Assembly: GCF_963855985.1 (NCBI RefSeq)
Contig: NC_087096.1
Location: 3,472,001 to 3,536,000, forward strand
DNA: 64,000 nt
Direction: 5' to 3'
Source: Ostrinia nubilalis
Taxonomy: Eukaryota; Arthropoda; Insecta; Lepidoptera; Crambidae
Below, one piece after another: positions 1-12,400 of the stretch (its first letter is position 1; every line of letters begins with the position of its first letter). The notes beneath the pieces were generated by a model that did no database searches, was not told the DNA's origin, and saw nothing but the letters and a program-made list of their open reading frames with translations. Both the position numbers and the translations under genes were made by a program.

Positions 1-363
1 AAAACATATTAAAAGGAAAAATATGCAAAAATGTACTATGACATTAACCTTGTGTAACATTTACTTTATTAGGTAAGTTTATAAGCTTTTTCCTCCTTAA
101 TATGACTAATTTTACCGACAGGAAAAACTTTTCACTGGAAAAGTTTTGTATACAAAAATTGATAACATGTTAAAATTATTCAACCAACAAATGTTAGGTA
201 TCTGATGATATGAAAAATTGGCTATTAGTCCAAATCACAAACTGGTTAAACTGATGAACTGACTAATGATATAAATAATTATATTCGGTGTACCAAATTG
301 TATATTTATCTGTAAAAATGTCCAGAATACAATAAAGACTAAAAAAAAGTTAAACTGTCATAC

Positions 364-1850
364 CAACAACACTGCTCATGGCCCACTTTCGGATGCACCG
401 CAGATGGAGTACGTGGTAGCAATTGCCGCAGGACCACACGGGGTCGATCTGCTTGACGCGCTCGCAGCACACCAGGCACTCCAGAGTGCCCTTGTCCAGC
501 TGCTCACTCAGTCTCTCCCGCTGGGTCATTTCTGTGTGTGCTGCAGATAAAAAAAAAAATAATGTTTAGTTAAATAGATGGTGCTTTGTTAGTGTTCTCT
601 TTTGGACAATTTGTAAGTTAAGTTTCCAGATGTAAGTCTTAAAAACTATTATTCATGTAATTATGTGGCTCTTTTAGTAAATAAAGGATCCTTTGACTTT
701 TTTCCTTTTCTGTTAGGTATGAAATCTCTTGCTAGAAAATCACTAAAATCTAATTTATTACATTTACAGATCTGTTTCTATGTATATCTAAAGGAAATAA
801 ATAATAAAATAACTTACCTGTCTCTGCAGTTTGTTTGTTTCTGAATTTAGGACTGGGATTTTCTTGTTTTGCCAACCTCTCTGCTTTCTCCTCTTTGTAT
901 TGCAAATAACTGTTTGCATACTGCTCATCCTCTGTGTAATTTCTTTCAGCTCGGAGTCTCTGACTTCCTGCCCAGTTCCGGTTCCTGCCGGAACCTTCCC
1001 CTTTTCCATTACGATGGTCCTGCCCTCTCTTATTTATAGAACTATTATAAAAAGTAAGACCATCAGCATCTTGTTTTTTAGATTTACCATTGGACTTTGA
1101 TTGATTCCTATCAGGTCTATTGTTTGACTCATAGTTGTGACTATTTGAGTCTTGGTAACGGTTCCTGTCACGGTCGCGATCCCGGTTTCTGTTGCTATTC
1201 TCCTGATGTCTATAGTTGTCTTGATAGCGACTGTTATGTTTAGTTTCACCATTCTGTTGAGATGACTGTGGTCTCTCTCTCCAGTTGGTGTCAGAAGAGC
1301 TTCCATGACTCTTTTTATACTCAGTAGCACCATTATTACTACTATTAGAGTTGGTCGTTTCAGGGACATTTTGAACACTTCTTGAAGGCTTTGCTTTAGT
1401 ACTTTTTGGCACAAATTCAGAAGCAGTTGGAGTTAAGTTTGATTTGAGTATTAACTCATTTGAGTAGGAAGCTTGTTCTTGTGGCTGTTGCTCATACTGA
1501 CTTTGATTGTATGATTCTGCACCATTCTGGCTATTTGAAGAGTTACCTGCATAATAACTGTCTACTTGTGAATTTTGGGAGGTAGATGGCATATTTTGAT
1601 AATCATATTGACCATAATTCTGATACTGTGAATTATTGTAGTTATTAGCACTAGGTTGAGGCGCCCCATTGCTTTGCATTTGATTTATAAACTCATTGAA
1701 GCTCACATACTGTTGGTTGGCGGAGTCATATTGTTGATTAGGATTGGGATAGTAACCTTGATTTGCATATTGAGTATTCAGATCTCCGTTCCAGGTATTT
1801 TCACCTTGGTATTGGTTGTTGTACACGTAAGAATTGTTCCACTGTGACAT
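364..1850 (-). CDS. stc: Shuttle craft / NFX1-like protein, 5' portion (two exons)
   Basis: Family role: NFX1-type zinc-finger proteins are nuclear or RNA-associated regulators with a RING-type finger followed by many NFX1 zinc fingers. Seen: exon 1 is 818-1850, starting at the ATG at 1850 (MSQWNNSYVYNN) and ending in CAG|GTAAGT. Exon 2 is 364-531, after a CAG acceptor, and joins in frame (phase 1). Residues 1-130 are rich in Asn, Gln, Tyr and Ser. Residues about 137-150 (SNLTPTASEFVPKS) match a PAM2 poly(A)-binding-protein interaction motif. Residues 200-340 are basic and hydrophilic. Exon 2 gives the start of the RING-like finger: ECLVCCERVKQ, then WSCGNCYHVLHLRCIRKWA, as in NFX1/Stc. The remaining zinc fingers lie left of the window. 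The gene is truncated by the window edge, not broken. Identification rests on the finger motif, the PAM2 motif and the position of both. Confidence 0.88.
532..817 (-). other. Intron 1 of the shuttle craft homologue
   Basis: This is a 286-bp AT-rich intron with a GTAAGT donor on the minus strand and a CAG acceptor. I see no repeat in it. The 363 bases to its left are the start of the next intron, and the donor there reads G|GTATGA. Confidence 0.75.
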
Positions 1851-2645
1851 TTTAGTTGCAAATGTGGTGTAATGCTTGGTGTGAAAAATTCGGGATAATT
1901 CCGCTGTTTCAGGTGTTGATGAGTTGCGGCGACCACAGGCCGAGGCCTGAGGCCTTAGAGCTGAAGACCTTAAGCTCTGTAACCAGAAATAGGAGTTTCG
2001 TTATCATTATGTTGATAGGAACAGTAGCGACATGTGATTTAGAATTTTAGGGAAAATGTGGACCACTTACCGCTAGCTCGGTCTTTTTCTTTAGCCTATC
2101 AGTTTATAAATAAGTAGAAATGAACAAAAAATAAACTAAAATAATTTAACAAATTATAAAATTGTAAGAAATAACGATGTGTCAAGATGATTCGGAATCA
2201 GTTTGAAGGGGAAGGAGAGGTGGGACGGGAAGAAGTCGACGTTGACAGTGTTTTAGGTACTTTTACATGCCAATGTACCATAAAAACTACCATTGAGTTA
2301 AAAAAAAAACTAAAACTAAATAAAACTAAAAATTGAATCAACTTATCAATGTCAAACATTATTGAATAAAATTTATAGTTATTTTACGTAAATTTAATGG
2401 TTTTTAACCTTTCCTCATCGATTTGTAAATTAAGTCTTTAGTTAAGACAATCGACGACACTATAAAGTATCTCGTGTTGTCAAGGCGTGTTTCTGTCTAA
2501 ACATATTTTTACTACAGGATCATTCTTTTAAAAACTTCTGCTCTATTATGTATCTATTTATTAACTTGTGGCCTCGCAAGTCGCAAAGTAGACGCGCAAA
2601 TAGACACTGAAATGCACTAAAAAGATCAATCTTCTTCTTCTTCTT
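1851..2645. other. 5' flank of the shuttle craft homologue
   Basis: This stretch should hold the 5' UTR and promoter of the minus-strand shuttle craft homologue. I do not see a convincing TATA box or other named core element. A plus-strand ATG at 2187 opens about 23 codons up to a GT at 2257, but its phase does not fit the downstream coiled-coil gene, so I did not call it an exon. Confidence 0.4.
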
Positions 2646-3536
2646 TATAGCCTGACCGGGAACATAAAAACCCTGGCATAGAGGCTCGTCAATTGCATTT
2701 GATAGTGCAACACTGAGTACAGTCGTACCTGTGTTAAATTAATAGGCTAACTTTATGTATCAGGATTCAGGATTACGGGCTAATTTGATATTTTCATAAA
2801 TTAACGAAAAAATATTATTATAGGTAACTGAGGTGGAATTGTGTAAAGCAATCGTTATCATTTGACAGTTCATAACGTACGATTATTCTGTCAAACGCTT
2901 TGTTTAACTGACTTTATCGTACGTTATGAACTGTCAAATGATTACGATTGCTTTACACAATTCCACCTCTGGTTTAAATAAATTAAATGAAACCATCAAT
3001 CGAGTTAGTAGGATTTATTTTATTATTCATCAATAATCAAATTCAGAACTTGAATATTCAACTGCAATGTCTGCTCATGAACGCTTCAAACTCGGTACTT
3101 CTTTCCCAATTCCATAAAATTCAACACTTAGAAAGTGACAAAAAACTTTAAAATAGGTAGTTGAAACAAACCACAGCTAATTTTCATAGTGGACTGTACT
3201 ATACGATAAACATGTCAGTCAATTTGACAACCTTTGTCGAAAACATTATTCAATGAAAATATTGTCCGAACCCTTAGTATTTCTCTTCGACAAATACTTT
3301 AACACATTGTGAACCACTTTTCTTTTACGACTATAAAAAGATTTTAGCAATTTAATTCACAAAATCAATTTATTGCGCACATTTAAAATAAAGTTTGTTT
3401 ATACTTTGACAGCAATAGACTGACATGCAAGGTGACATGTCAATGAAGTTTTCAGTTACTGTTGCCATTAAAAGAAATTAGTACCATTAGTTTTCCGCAA
3501 CATGGCGAGGGTTTTTATGTTCCTGGTCAGGCTATA
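2646..3536 (+). mobile_element. TIR DNA element (copy A), interrupted by a hairpin MITE
   Basis: The left end TATAGCCTGACCGGGAACAT and the right end ATGTTCCTGGTCAGGCTATA are inverted repeats extending over about 27 bp. The element has no ORF. A second copy of the same family lies inverted at 47222-47968 and matches it along its length, except that copy A carries an extra 140 bp (2831-2971). Both copies are flanked by TA, which suggests a Tc1/mariner-like target site, but the end sequence makes the exact boundary ambiguous. Confidence 0.75.
2831..2968 (+). mobile_element. 138-bp hairpin MITE nested in the TIR element
   Basis: The termini AGGTGGAATTGTGTAAAGCA and its reverse complement continue inward as one long hairpin covering almost the whole element, leaving a loop of roughly 30 bases. 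The copy at 63171-63308 has the same length but its loop is inverted relative to this one. The matching site in element copy B (around 47790) is empty, so this copy was inserted after the two larger copies separated. CTG flanks both sides. Confidence 0.85.
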
Positions 3537-3660
3537 CAATAAAAATATGCGCACTGATGAATAATGAAAATATTAATACGCACACAACATACTACATACT
3601 AAAACAACTATGTACTAAAATTACAATCATAATTATAAAAACCACTACTATCAACTTTAC

Positions 3661-3819
3661 GGTCATGGTCCATGGACCTATAAAAAAAGGCGGACGGAAC
3701 TCGCGCTATAACAACAAAACTGTGACGCAAAATTTTGGCGTCTGTCTATTGTGTGAGTGAATTTAGGGATGCCATGTTAGCCAAAACATTTTACCCATTT
3801 ATTTTAAGAAAAACAACTA

Positions 3820-3866
<47 letters not shown>

Positions 3867-4209
3867 AAAGGCGCGAAATTTTCAATGTTCAAATTTTCTT
3901 ACATTGTTTGCAAGTCAGTGTCAGGGTATGTACATAATGTTGATCAAAAATTATTCACGCAGTTACAAATTACGAATCTTGTGTACATTATAATCATAAT
4001 GTTATGCATCATCAATATAATTATTATTATCTCTGATAGATTTTAACATACAACCTGACACTGACTTGCAATCAATGTAAGAAAAAGCGTCAGGGTGTGA
4101 ATGTATGCGTGCCGGCCTGTACGTACAGGCAAGCTGGTGTATCCTAATGTCACAGTATTTTGTTGATGAGAATCCGTCCGACTTTTTTTATAGGTCCATG
4201 TCATGGTCA
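3661..4209. mobile_element. TIR element with A44 tract and inner inverted repeat
   Basis: Ends near 3661 (ACCTATAAAAAAAGGCGGAC) and near 4165-4205 are inverted copies over about 38 bp. Inside, a 44-base A run (3821-3864) is present, and a second inverted pair (TTGCAAGTCAGTGTCAGG near 3907, its complement near 4055) encloses about 190 bp. The inner pair could be a second, nested MITE. No coding capacity is seen. Confidence 0.6.
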
Positions 4210-4342
4210 TTCATTTTAAAGAGGAGAGAGTGCTTGTCGGTCTTCAATAAGACTAGGCATTTGACTAGGTATCATTGAGTTATAATATTACTTCAATGCT
4301 AGGTATAGACTTTTTGTCAGGTGATAGCCGGAATGTGCAGCG

Positions 4343-4497
4343 TAGGATGTCCACAAGATGGACCGACGACCGCAGGTAGCAGGAAGGCGCCGCGATACAG
4401 GTCGCCACCAACCGGTCACTATGGAAATCATTGTGGGAGGTCTACTTATGTTCAGTAATGGACGTCTTATGGCTGAAACGATGAGGATGATGATAAC
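4343..4497 (+). mobile_element. RTE retrotransposon 3' tail, decayed
   Basis: The stretch resembles the last about 120 bases of the intact RTE ORF at 44380-44494: GATGGACCGACGACCG, then TTCAGTAATGGACG, then TATGGCTGAAACGATGA followed by GATGATGATA. It is a 5'-truncated insertion with many substitutions, ending in the (GAT)n tail typical of this family here. Confidence 0.75.
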
Positions 4498-5277
4498 GTT
4501 GTTAACACAATAACCAACACCTACGCTTATTTGGTATCGGGCATCGGCCAAATCTTCATAAATATTAGAGGTCGTTTATAATCTGCTGGGAGTTAATCTT
4601 CAATGCCAAATTGATAGAAGGTACCCAAGTAGTATATAGCGTTATGATCGATAGGCGTGATTCTCGATAGGTAAACCACGCACAACTCATTCATGTTCCA
4701 GGCCTGCACTTATGCGAACTTAAATATTAAAGGAGTCCGCTGGCTAAGTTGTTGCCGTCGGACTGCGAATATGGCCTTTAGTTTATGAACATAAACATAA
4801 TCAAATGAGTTAGGTAAATCATGCATGACTAACGATGTAGGTAGGTAGGTATACCTAGCTAGTATACTAGCTAGAAATTAACATAGAAAGCAAAACCAAT
4901 ACCCTATCGTGGTATTCGTGGTATAAGTACGTAAGAAAATAGCTATCCGTTGATTAAACGATTGCATGAGTTGCAATTTTAAATGGAAAAGTAATATACA
5001 GCAACATAACTGACTGTGGAAATCGTGTTGAAAACCACTTTGTTGATGACGTGTCGTGATCGTGGGTGATTATAAATTAATGACACATTGCCGCCTTCTA
5101 CGTAGACCTTGTTAAGGATATGGCAAATTAAATAGAACCGTATTTTATTGCAAAGTTAGTGACCAAACTGATTTATTATTTGGTAAATTGATGTTTTAAA
5201 AACAGTAGGTAATTTAAATTACATTACAAGCAATTGAGTGTTTAAGGGTGGATATTAACTTGCATAATTATTATGAT

Positions 5278-5374
5278 GCAGGCCGCTACCAATCGATCAA
5301 CGTGGAAAGCATTAGGGGAGGCTATGTTCAGCAGTGGACGTCCTATGGCTGAAATGATGATGATGATGATGATG
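5278..5374 (+). mobile_element. RTE retrotransposon 3' tail, short
   Basis: The sequence GTTCAGCAGTGGACGTCCTA, then ATGGCTGAAATGATGATGA and more GAT repeats, matches the 3' end of the RTE family. Only about 75 bases of the coding end remain, so this is a heavily 5'-truncated copy. Confidence 0.8.
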
Positions 5375-6446
5375 AATTATTACTGTACCTACTTACGTAA
5401 AATAAATGTGCCTACCTAAGTACTTAGTACGAGTAATGACGTCTAATAGGATATCGTACCCATCTCTGTACCACCATACTTCAACGATTCTCATAAGCAG
5501 GGGTGTATCGTGAAATATGTAAAATCGTTGTTTCGTACATCTACGTTTAAAAAATCAACGCGGTGCCGCCCAGCGCTTGCGCCTATTGTCTTCTAAACGA
5601 AACCATTCAGGTGTGAACATGAAATATTTGCCGAACTATTAGCGGTGACCTCGGCACATTTCTTTTATTTGAGTAACGTATTTAGTTACGCTGAACCAGC
5701 TGACGCTTAGTAGTCAGGGCGGTTGGGCATGGTGTGTTGAGCGGAGATGACGTAGAGTTGATTAGTGATAAAATAAATTGTGAAGCATATTATTTTTAAA
5801 TTCCTCTTGATCAATTTTGAAACTTATTATTTAAAAAATACTCTTGTGATGGCATGGGCTGCATGGCGAGTTCACACAAGATTGCAGTGTCGACTACTTC
5901 CACTGTGAGTCTTGATTAACTCATCACTTAAAGATTCTTATGAAATTCAAAATTGTATTAGAATTTATTTCGTTAAGTTTAATGTTTGGTTCTATCACAG
6001 ACTTGAATTAATAGATTTCTTACATCGTTTCAAAATACGTGCCAATTTTTTGCTTACTATAAGTGGCGATGTATTTGTATCCGAGATGTTCAAATAATTT
6101 GCCAAAGTCTCAAATTAAAATCTGAACCAAATCAACATGACAAAATAATAACATTGTAATGATTTCACGTTTATACATCTAACTAAGTAACTTATAATAT
6201 TTGGGCAGCATTTTGTTTGTCACTATGATTGAGCAAAGTTACCTTTGCCAACAACAACGTTTAATTTAACTGTTTCATCATCGTCGTCACAGCGCATAAG
6301 AATGTACCAATACTAAGCTGTACCTACGAGTATCTGTCTACTGTAGGTACTAAGGCCCCGACCTGACAAAGTAGCCAAATCTAGTGCTTTAAAACATAAA
6401 TGGGCAAGCGAATGATTTTTAACACTCCAATGTCCAATTGCCCCAG
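5375..6446. other. Unassigned sequence before the coiled-coil gene
   Basis: This is AT-rich sequence without a convincing gene or repeat that I can name. The start codon of the following plus-strand gene must lie here or further left, but I could not identify a first exon with the right phase. Confidence 0.4.
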
Positions 6447-9400
6447 CAGTCAACGTGGCCCGGATCCTCGGTGAAGGGAGAGACGATCGTGGCCGCGCTC
6501 GTGAGGCTGGACAACGAGATCGCCAGCAGCGAGAAGGCTTTCCCTGCTGCCCGGCTGGCGGTCGTCTCTGCTGAGATGGAGAGCATACAGCAGGTATTTA
6601 TGTCATGTATGATAGAGGAGACAATCTAAGAGCGAAAAAAGCGCTCTTAGGGCCCTCGCCCACGGCGACTTTTTGTAACGATGCAGTCGCGCTGCTGTAA
6701 CGCGTTAGTGGCGCGTTGGCATCACTTCTGCAGTGCGTTGTAAATGCGACTAACGCGTGTTAGTAGCGATGCTGTCACTCGTTTACGAAACCCGCGACAA
6801 AAAGTCGCCGTGGGCGAGGGCCTTAAGGTATTGCCAATTACCAACACGTAACGACGTGATAATGTGCCGGACGGTGGAGAATGAAGACTTGTTATAACTA
6901 TTGTATTTTTTACAGGAAATAAAGGCGTTCGAAGAAAACACAAATACAGCGATAAATAAAGAAACTTACGCGAAAACACTTCACCAGGTATGAAAATTAA
7001 TTTACAAAAAGTAACTTATGGTTTTACTTTGAAAGCATGGTCAGATGGTCACCCATAATCGGGTGCAGTTCGATTTTTTCAAGTTATTCATAATTTTCAA
7101 ATGATTATGGATTTATTGTACTTTTCAGGTTTTTGTAAGTCTCGATGTCTACAGAAGGCCGTTATTAGCTTCGGAAAATGAAGATTTTATTGCTAACATC
7201 AACAGAAAGGTAGGAAAGCTGTAAATATTAATTATGAAAATTAAACTAATAGATATGGGTGAATATCCCAAACACGTTTTTTACGCGGCGGAGCTGAGAA
7301 TCGATGGGAGAAATGTAACTAGAGCGATGATTTTTTTTCTGTATATAGTTTATACAGCGTTTTACACGATAGCAAAGTCTTCAGGACAATAGGTAGTTAT
7401 TTTATGTACTAAAAAAATTTTCAAAGACCCAAAATCTAATAGCGGTGGCGCGTCCTAACTCTATTTCTACTCATAAATTGTGTTATTCCTTCTTTCTCGG
7501 GGATTCTAGTAATTTAAAAATAGTATAGCCATAAAATACATTAAATAAGACTTCCAAATGATATGAAAGAAATGTGATATTTCATATTTTAAGTGTTTTA
7601 AATAGCCTTTCAAAACTGTCCCACGAAAAAAAGCAATTACAGTGGCTCAATTTCGACACTCTCTTACTTCTCCAAAGAAGCTTTGAGAGACGTAGAGTTC
7701 TTCTTCCCTGCATCACTCAACTGTGTCCTCCTGATCGGGCTATAAAGACTTGCGACTTGTGGTATTGTTTTTCCAGCAGACCCGTAAATATTAGTATCAG
7801 CGGCACAGGAATACAAAATTTTTCAATTTCGCTGGCAAGTGTATGAGTGAAAGCTACTTACTTAGATGCTAAACGATTCTTTAACATGATTAAAGTTTGG
7901 TGTTTTGTTGTATCTGCATACAGAAATTATTGATCAGAATTATAGTTTTCTTTATAATTTGAATTTTGTAACAGTTTTTCAATTCCGGTGGCGCAATTTC
8001 GGTGGCTCCGGTGGCGAATCTATTGCCGGAATTGGTCTTATTGGCTCTGGAGCATTGTACCTAGGTCTACAAAGGTCTCAGTCATAACTACAATATCGTC
8101 AGTGAATCGAAGTTGTGTGGTGTACTCGCCGTATCTTGATACTGAGCTCGGTCTAGCTCAGAAGCTTGAAAACCTCTAAGTGGGAGGTAGTGAAGACTTT
8201 AAGAGATTATGGTGTCTCCAACTCTGAACCCTCGCAGCAATCAGATAAGTTTCGAGTTCTGATCTTGGGGGAGGGCTGATATGATGAAGTTTTCATACAA
8301 ATACTTCAGAAGTTGCATGTATCGACAGTCAATTTGACGCCATTAAAGAGGCTGTAGCACAGCCCAGGTCTTGACCGAATCGAAGAAGGTACAAAAAGGC
8401 CAATAATAATGACTGATTATAGTCCTCAGTCTTCTGCATAATTTGACGCAGCATTAAATATGTACGTAGTATTACAAACGTCTTTTCGAAAATGAGGTTG
8501 TCTGGGAGACTGGATGTTTCAGGAAAAAGCTGCCTCACCTGACTCTGGACCATCACCAACGTCCATTCCATTCCAGTCTCTAGCACCACCACCATGTCTT
8601 ATTTTTTGGTTTATCGACCAATAAACATGGTGGTATTTAAGAGAACTTTAGTACTAGCATTCCATCTGATTTCATAAGCTCAGTTGTGATTTCATTAACT
8701 CCTGGTACATACCTTGTTGTTTTTAATAGGGCATTCTAATCTCACTCAAGCTAAAGTCTGGGATATCTTCGCTAAAGTGTCGGAATAATCTCGATCTTCA
8801 GCCTAATTACTAGTAGTGCTTCTTAATCTCTCCTAGCAGCTTAGGCATTTACCAAAATGGTTCTGCTATCCTCGTTATTCATGTTGGTATATTCAATTTG
8901 GTACTCGCAAATACATACTTTCGATTTATTACAAGAAAATCGTCTCTATAATACACTTTGTATCAGCGTGAGGACTTGGATAGCTATTTTATACATCGAT
9001 ACTAAGCAGAATCTTAAAAACAGATGAGAATAGTCCTGAAACAGCTAAAATTTCCCTAGTCTCGTAGGTTGCAATCTATTCTGCCACTCGAGATGAAAAT
9101 TCGTGGGGCTTTGGAGCTGGATTGGCACTGGTCGTGGCTTAGGCTTCATCAGTCGACAGCTTTTGAGCATCTTTTATTCGGCATTCTTCTATTTCGGTGA
9201 TGACTTCTTCTTCTTCCTCGGTCCCTCACTGATGAGGATCGCAACCGCAGATAGTGTTCCTTCATAGACTGCGGTCATAAGCTGTGTGGTGATCGGAGAA
9301 TGCAAATGTGATTAAATTGCCTGTTCGTCTAAAAATGATTACTACATTTTGATTTTTGCAGTACTATTAGGGTGCAGCTCAGTACGCATTTACAGTTCTG

Positions 9401-12400
9401 GCATCTTTTGCTAGGCCTTCTCTCTCTATGAGGCTGGCTGGATTTAGTCCTCCGTTTCTTAATTGTACTACTTTCATCTAGCTCATTGTCGCTAGGTTTG
9501 CATAGTTTTCCGTTAAATTACCCTGTCACAAATATGTAATGTGTTAGTTCAGTAGCTGGTATAGATCTAGAAATATCTTCATACTTAATCTCCAGTTCGC
9601 ATGGTCTTTAGCGAATAATTAGTTGCGTAATTCTGAGTATAGGATAGGTATGATACCATCATGAAAACTTGGCTAGCCTGGACCAATATTTTTACTTATG
9701 GAAGATAAACCTAACACCAACCTGGGGCAGTTGGTCGCCCTCCCGGGACTAGAGTTGGTTTCTGGGTTTGAGGGTCATGTATGATGTCTTTGTGATGACT
9801 CTAGAATAACGGGGCTGTTGGCGGCTAGAGCCAGAAAGTTTTGGATTTGTTCTCTATGGAGGGATTTTGCCGTTATCACCATGCTTAGCAGGCTGGTTGG
9901 TAGTTCCAGTATGGTAGTATAATACCCGGAAAGATGCTGCAGCCCACCCTCCAGTATTTTGATTCCTTAGTCGGCTATTACGACTCACGTGGGAAGATTT
10001 GATGCTTTTTTAGGGTCACAACACAGGCCTGAATATTGTTTTTAATTATAAACATCTTTACTGGATAATAATACTTAATTGATTACAAATAAATAAGTAA
10101 TTTGAGACAATCATCCGTAACATTCCGAAGTCCGCTGTATAAATAAATTTCGGTGGATTGGTTCTTAATTCCGGTGGCTCAAATACAATTTCGGTGGCTC
10201 TTGATAATTTCAAATTGACATATCTCGAGAAGTATTAATAATATTTTGATCTCTACCATATCATTGAATAATACAAGTTATTTACTATTATTTCTGCCAC
10301 AAAAAAGTTTTGGAAAGTGGAAATTAAAATTCGCCACCGGAATTAGGCAAAAAACGAGTTTGTTGATATTCACCCATATAAAGCATAATTCATTAAGTGA
10401 AACCTTCGTATTTAACAGGAAATGCGCCGTCTAGAGCTAAGCTGGCTCCGCACGCGGCACGCTGAGCTCCAGCGCGAGCGGCGCGCGTTGCACGCGCAAA
10501 TCCTGCGCACGAGATCGCTGTATGCGCAATTGCAGCACTTACTGGGTAAGTTACGTACGAGGCTTCGCATTACATAAATAGCTAATTAATCACGTTTTTG
10601 GAAGTTTTGAAGGAGGATTAATCACATTAATTCATCGTAATCACTAGGTACTCACTCTTCAATCTAAATGTAAAAGCTGTAAAAGTACACAGGATTTTAT
10701 TGCAATTTTATAAAGAGAGTTAACTTAGTTAATTTATTTTACTACGGAGCTACTCCCTATTCTGCTACGACGCTACGAATTCTACGACGCGCCGCGACGT
10801 CGTAACTCGTAGCCGTAGCCAGCCGTAGCTATGGCCGTAGCATCATAATACCTACGGACTACGGGGCTATTGACCATCGTAGTGTTATTCTTGTGCTATG
10901 TAAAAATACTTTTTGAATAAGTCTAAAATCGAATTCTTTATTCTCTCGCTTCTTAAAACAAATTAACGTACGTTAATTTTACGAGCTACCTACCTATATG
11001 CAAGTCATTTTTGAACGTGTTTGGATTTACTCTTGTTTTTGTATGTAACAGAAAGCATCTGGAGCGAGAGTAATCGTCCCAGCGCGTCTCTTGAGGGCGC
11101 GTTGCTGCGCGCGCGTGCATTGCGCGACGCGCTAGCCGGGGTTGGCGCGCGCTTACGTGCTGCCGCCGAGTACGCGCACGGCGCAGTGCGGCTGTTGGAC
11201 GACGCGTTGCCGGCCTGGAAGCTCACCACTGTTGGGAAGTGAGGGTGCTATTGTTAAATCTTAGCGTAGCTTTCTCCTCAAATGAAAGAAGTACATGCTG
11301 GCTGGACACTTCCTACATTATTTCTATCACATAATTCCCGGTTTCTGACTGGAGCTTATAAAGCCTAAATGCAAAAATGAAATTTCATCCATCATCATTT
11401 TAGCGATAGGACGTCGTCATAATATGACGTTGGGGAAGGCCTATATTCAGCAGTGGATGTCCTATGGCTGAAATGATGATGATGATGTCGTCCACTGCTG
11501 TACACAGGCCTCCCCTAATGATTTCTATAATGACCAGTTGGTAGCGTCTTGTATCCAGCGCCTTCCTGGTCGTTTGGAGAGGTCATCGGTCCACCTATGT
11601 ACCACCTACGCAGCGCTTTCCAGTACGTAGCCTCCACTCCAGAACCTTGCTGCCTTTGGGGCTAGATAGCGCCGTGTGAAATTGTCCAAAGATATTTATT
11701 TATTTATAATCTCCAGGAGCGGGTGGGAGCGCACCCTAGCGTGCGCGGACGCGTGCACGCTGCTGGTGCAAGCGCGCTGCCTCGAGCGAGGCGCGCTATA
11801 TGTATAAGTAGTATATCCGTTATGCTAGCACCCATTATACAAGCGTATTAATTGCTTGCTGTAGGGCTAGATAGCGTGTGAAATTGTCCAAAGATATTTA
11901 TTTATTGATCATCTCCAGGAGTGGTTGGGAGCGCACCCTGGCGTGTGCGGACACGTGCACGCTGCTGGTGCAGGCGCGCTGCCTCGAGCGAGGCGCGCTA
12001 TATGTATAAGTAGTATATCCGTTATGCTAGCACCCATTATACAAGCGTATTAATTGCTTGCTGTAGGGCTAGATAGCGTGTGAAATTGTCCAAAGATATT
12101 TATTTATTTATAATCTCCAGGAGTGGCTGGGAGCGCACCCTAGCGTGCGCGGACACGTGCACGCTGCTGGTGCAAGCGCGCTGCCTCGAGCGGGGCGCGC
12201 TATATGTATAAGTAGTATATCCGTTATGCTAGCACCCATAACACAAGCGTATTAATTGCTTGCTGTAGGGCTAGATAGCGTGTGAAATTGTCCAAAGATA
12301 TTTATTTATTTATAATCTCCAGGAGTGGCTGGGAGCGCACCCTGGCGTGCGCGGACGCGTGCACGCTGCTGGTGCAGGCGCGCTGCCTCGAGCGGGGCGC

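Noticed and set aside
2187..2256. ATG-led plus-strand frame (MIRNQFEGEGEVGREE) as the first exon of the coiled-coil gene
   Set aside because: It ends in phase 1 at a weak GTACTT donor, while the exon at 6447 needs phase 0, and no intermediate exon was found.
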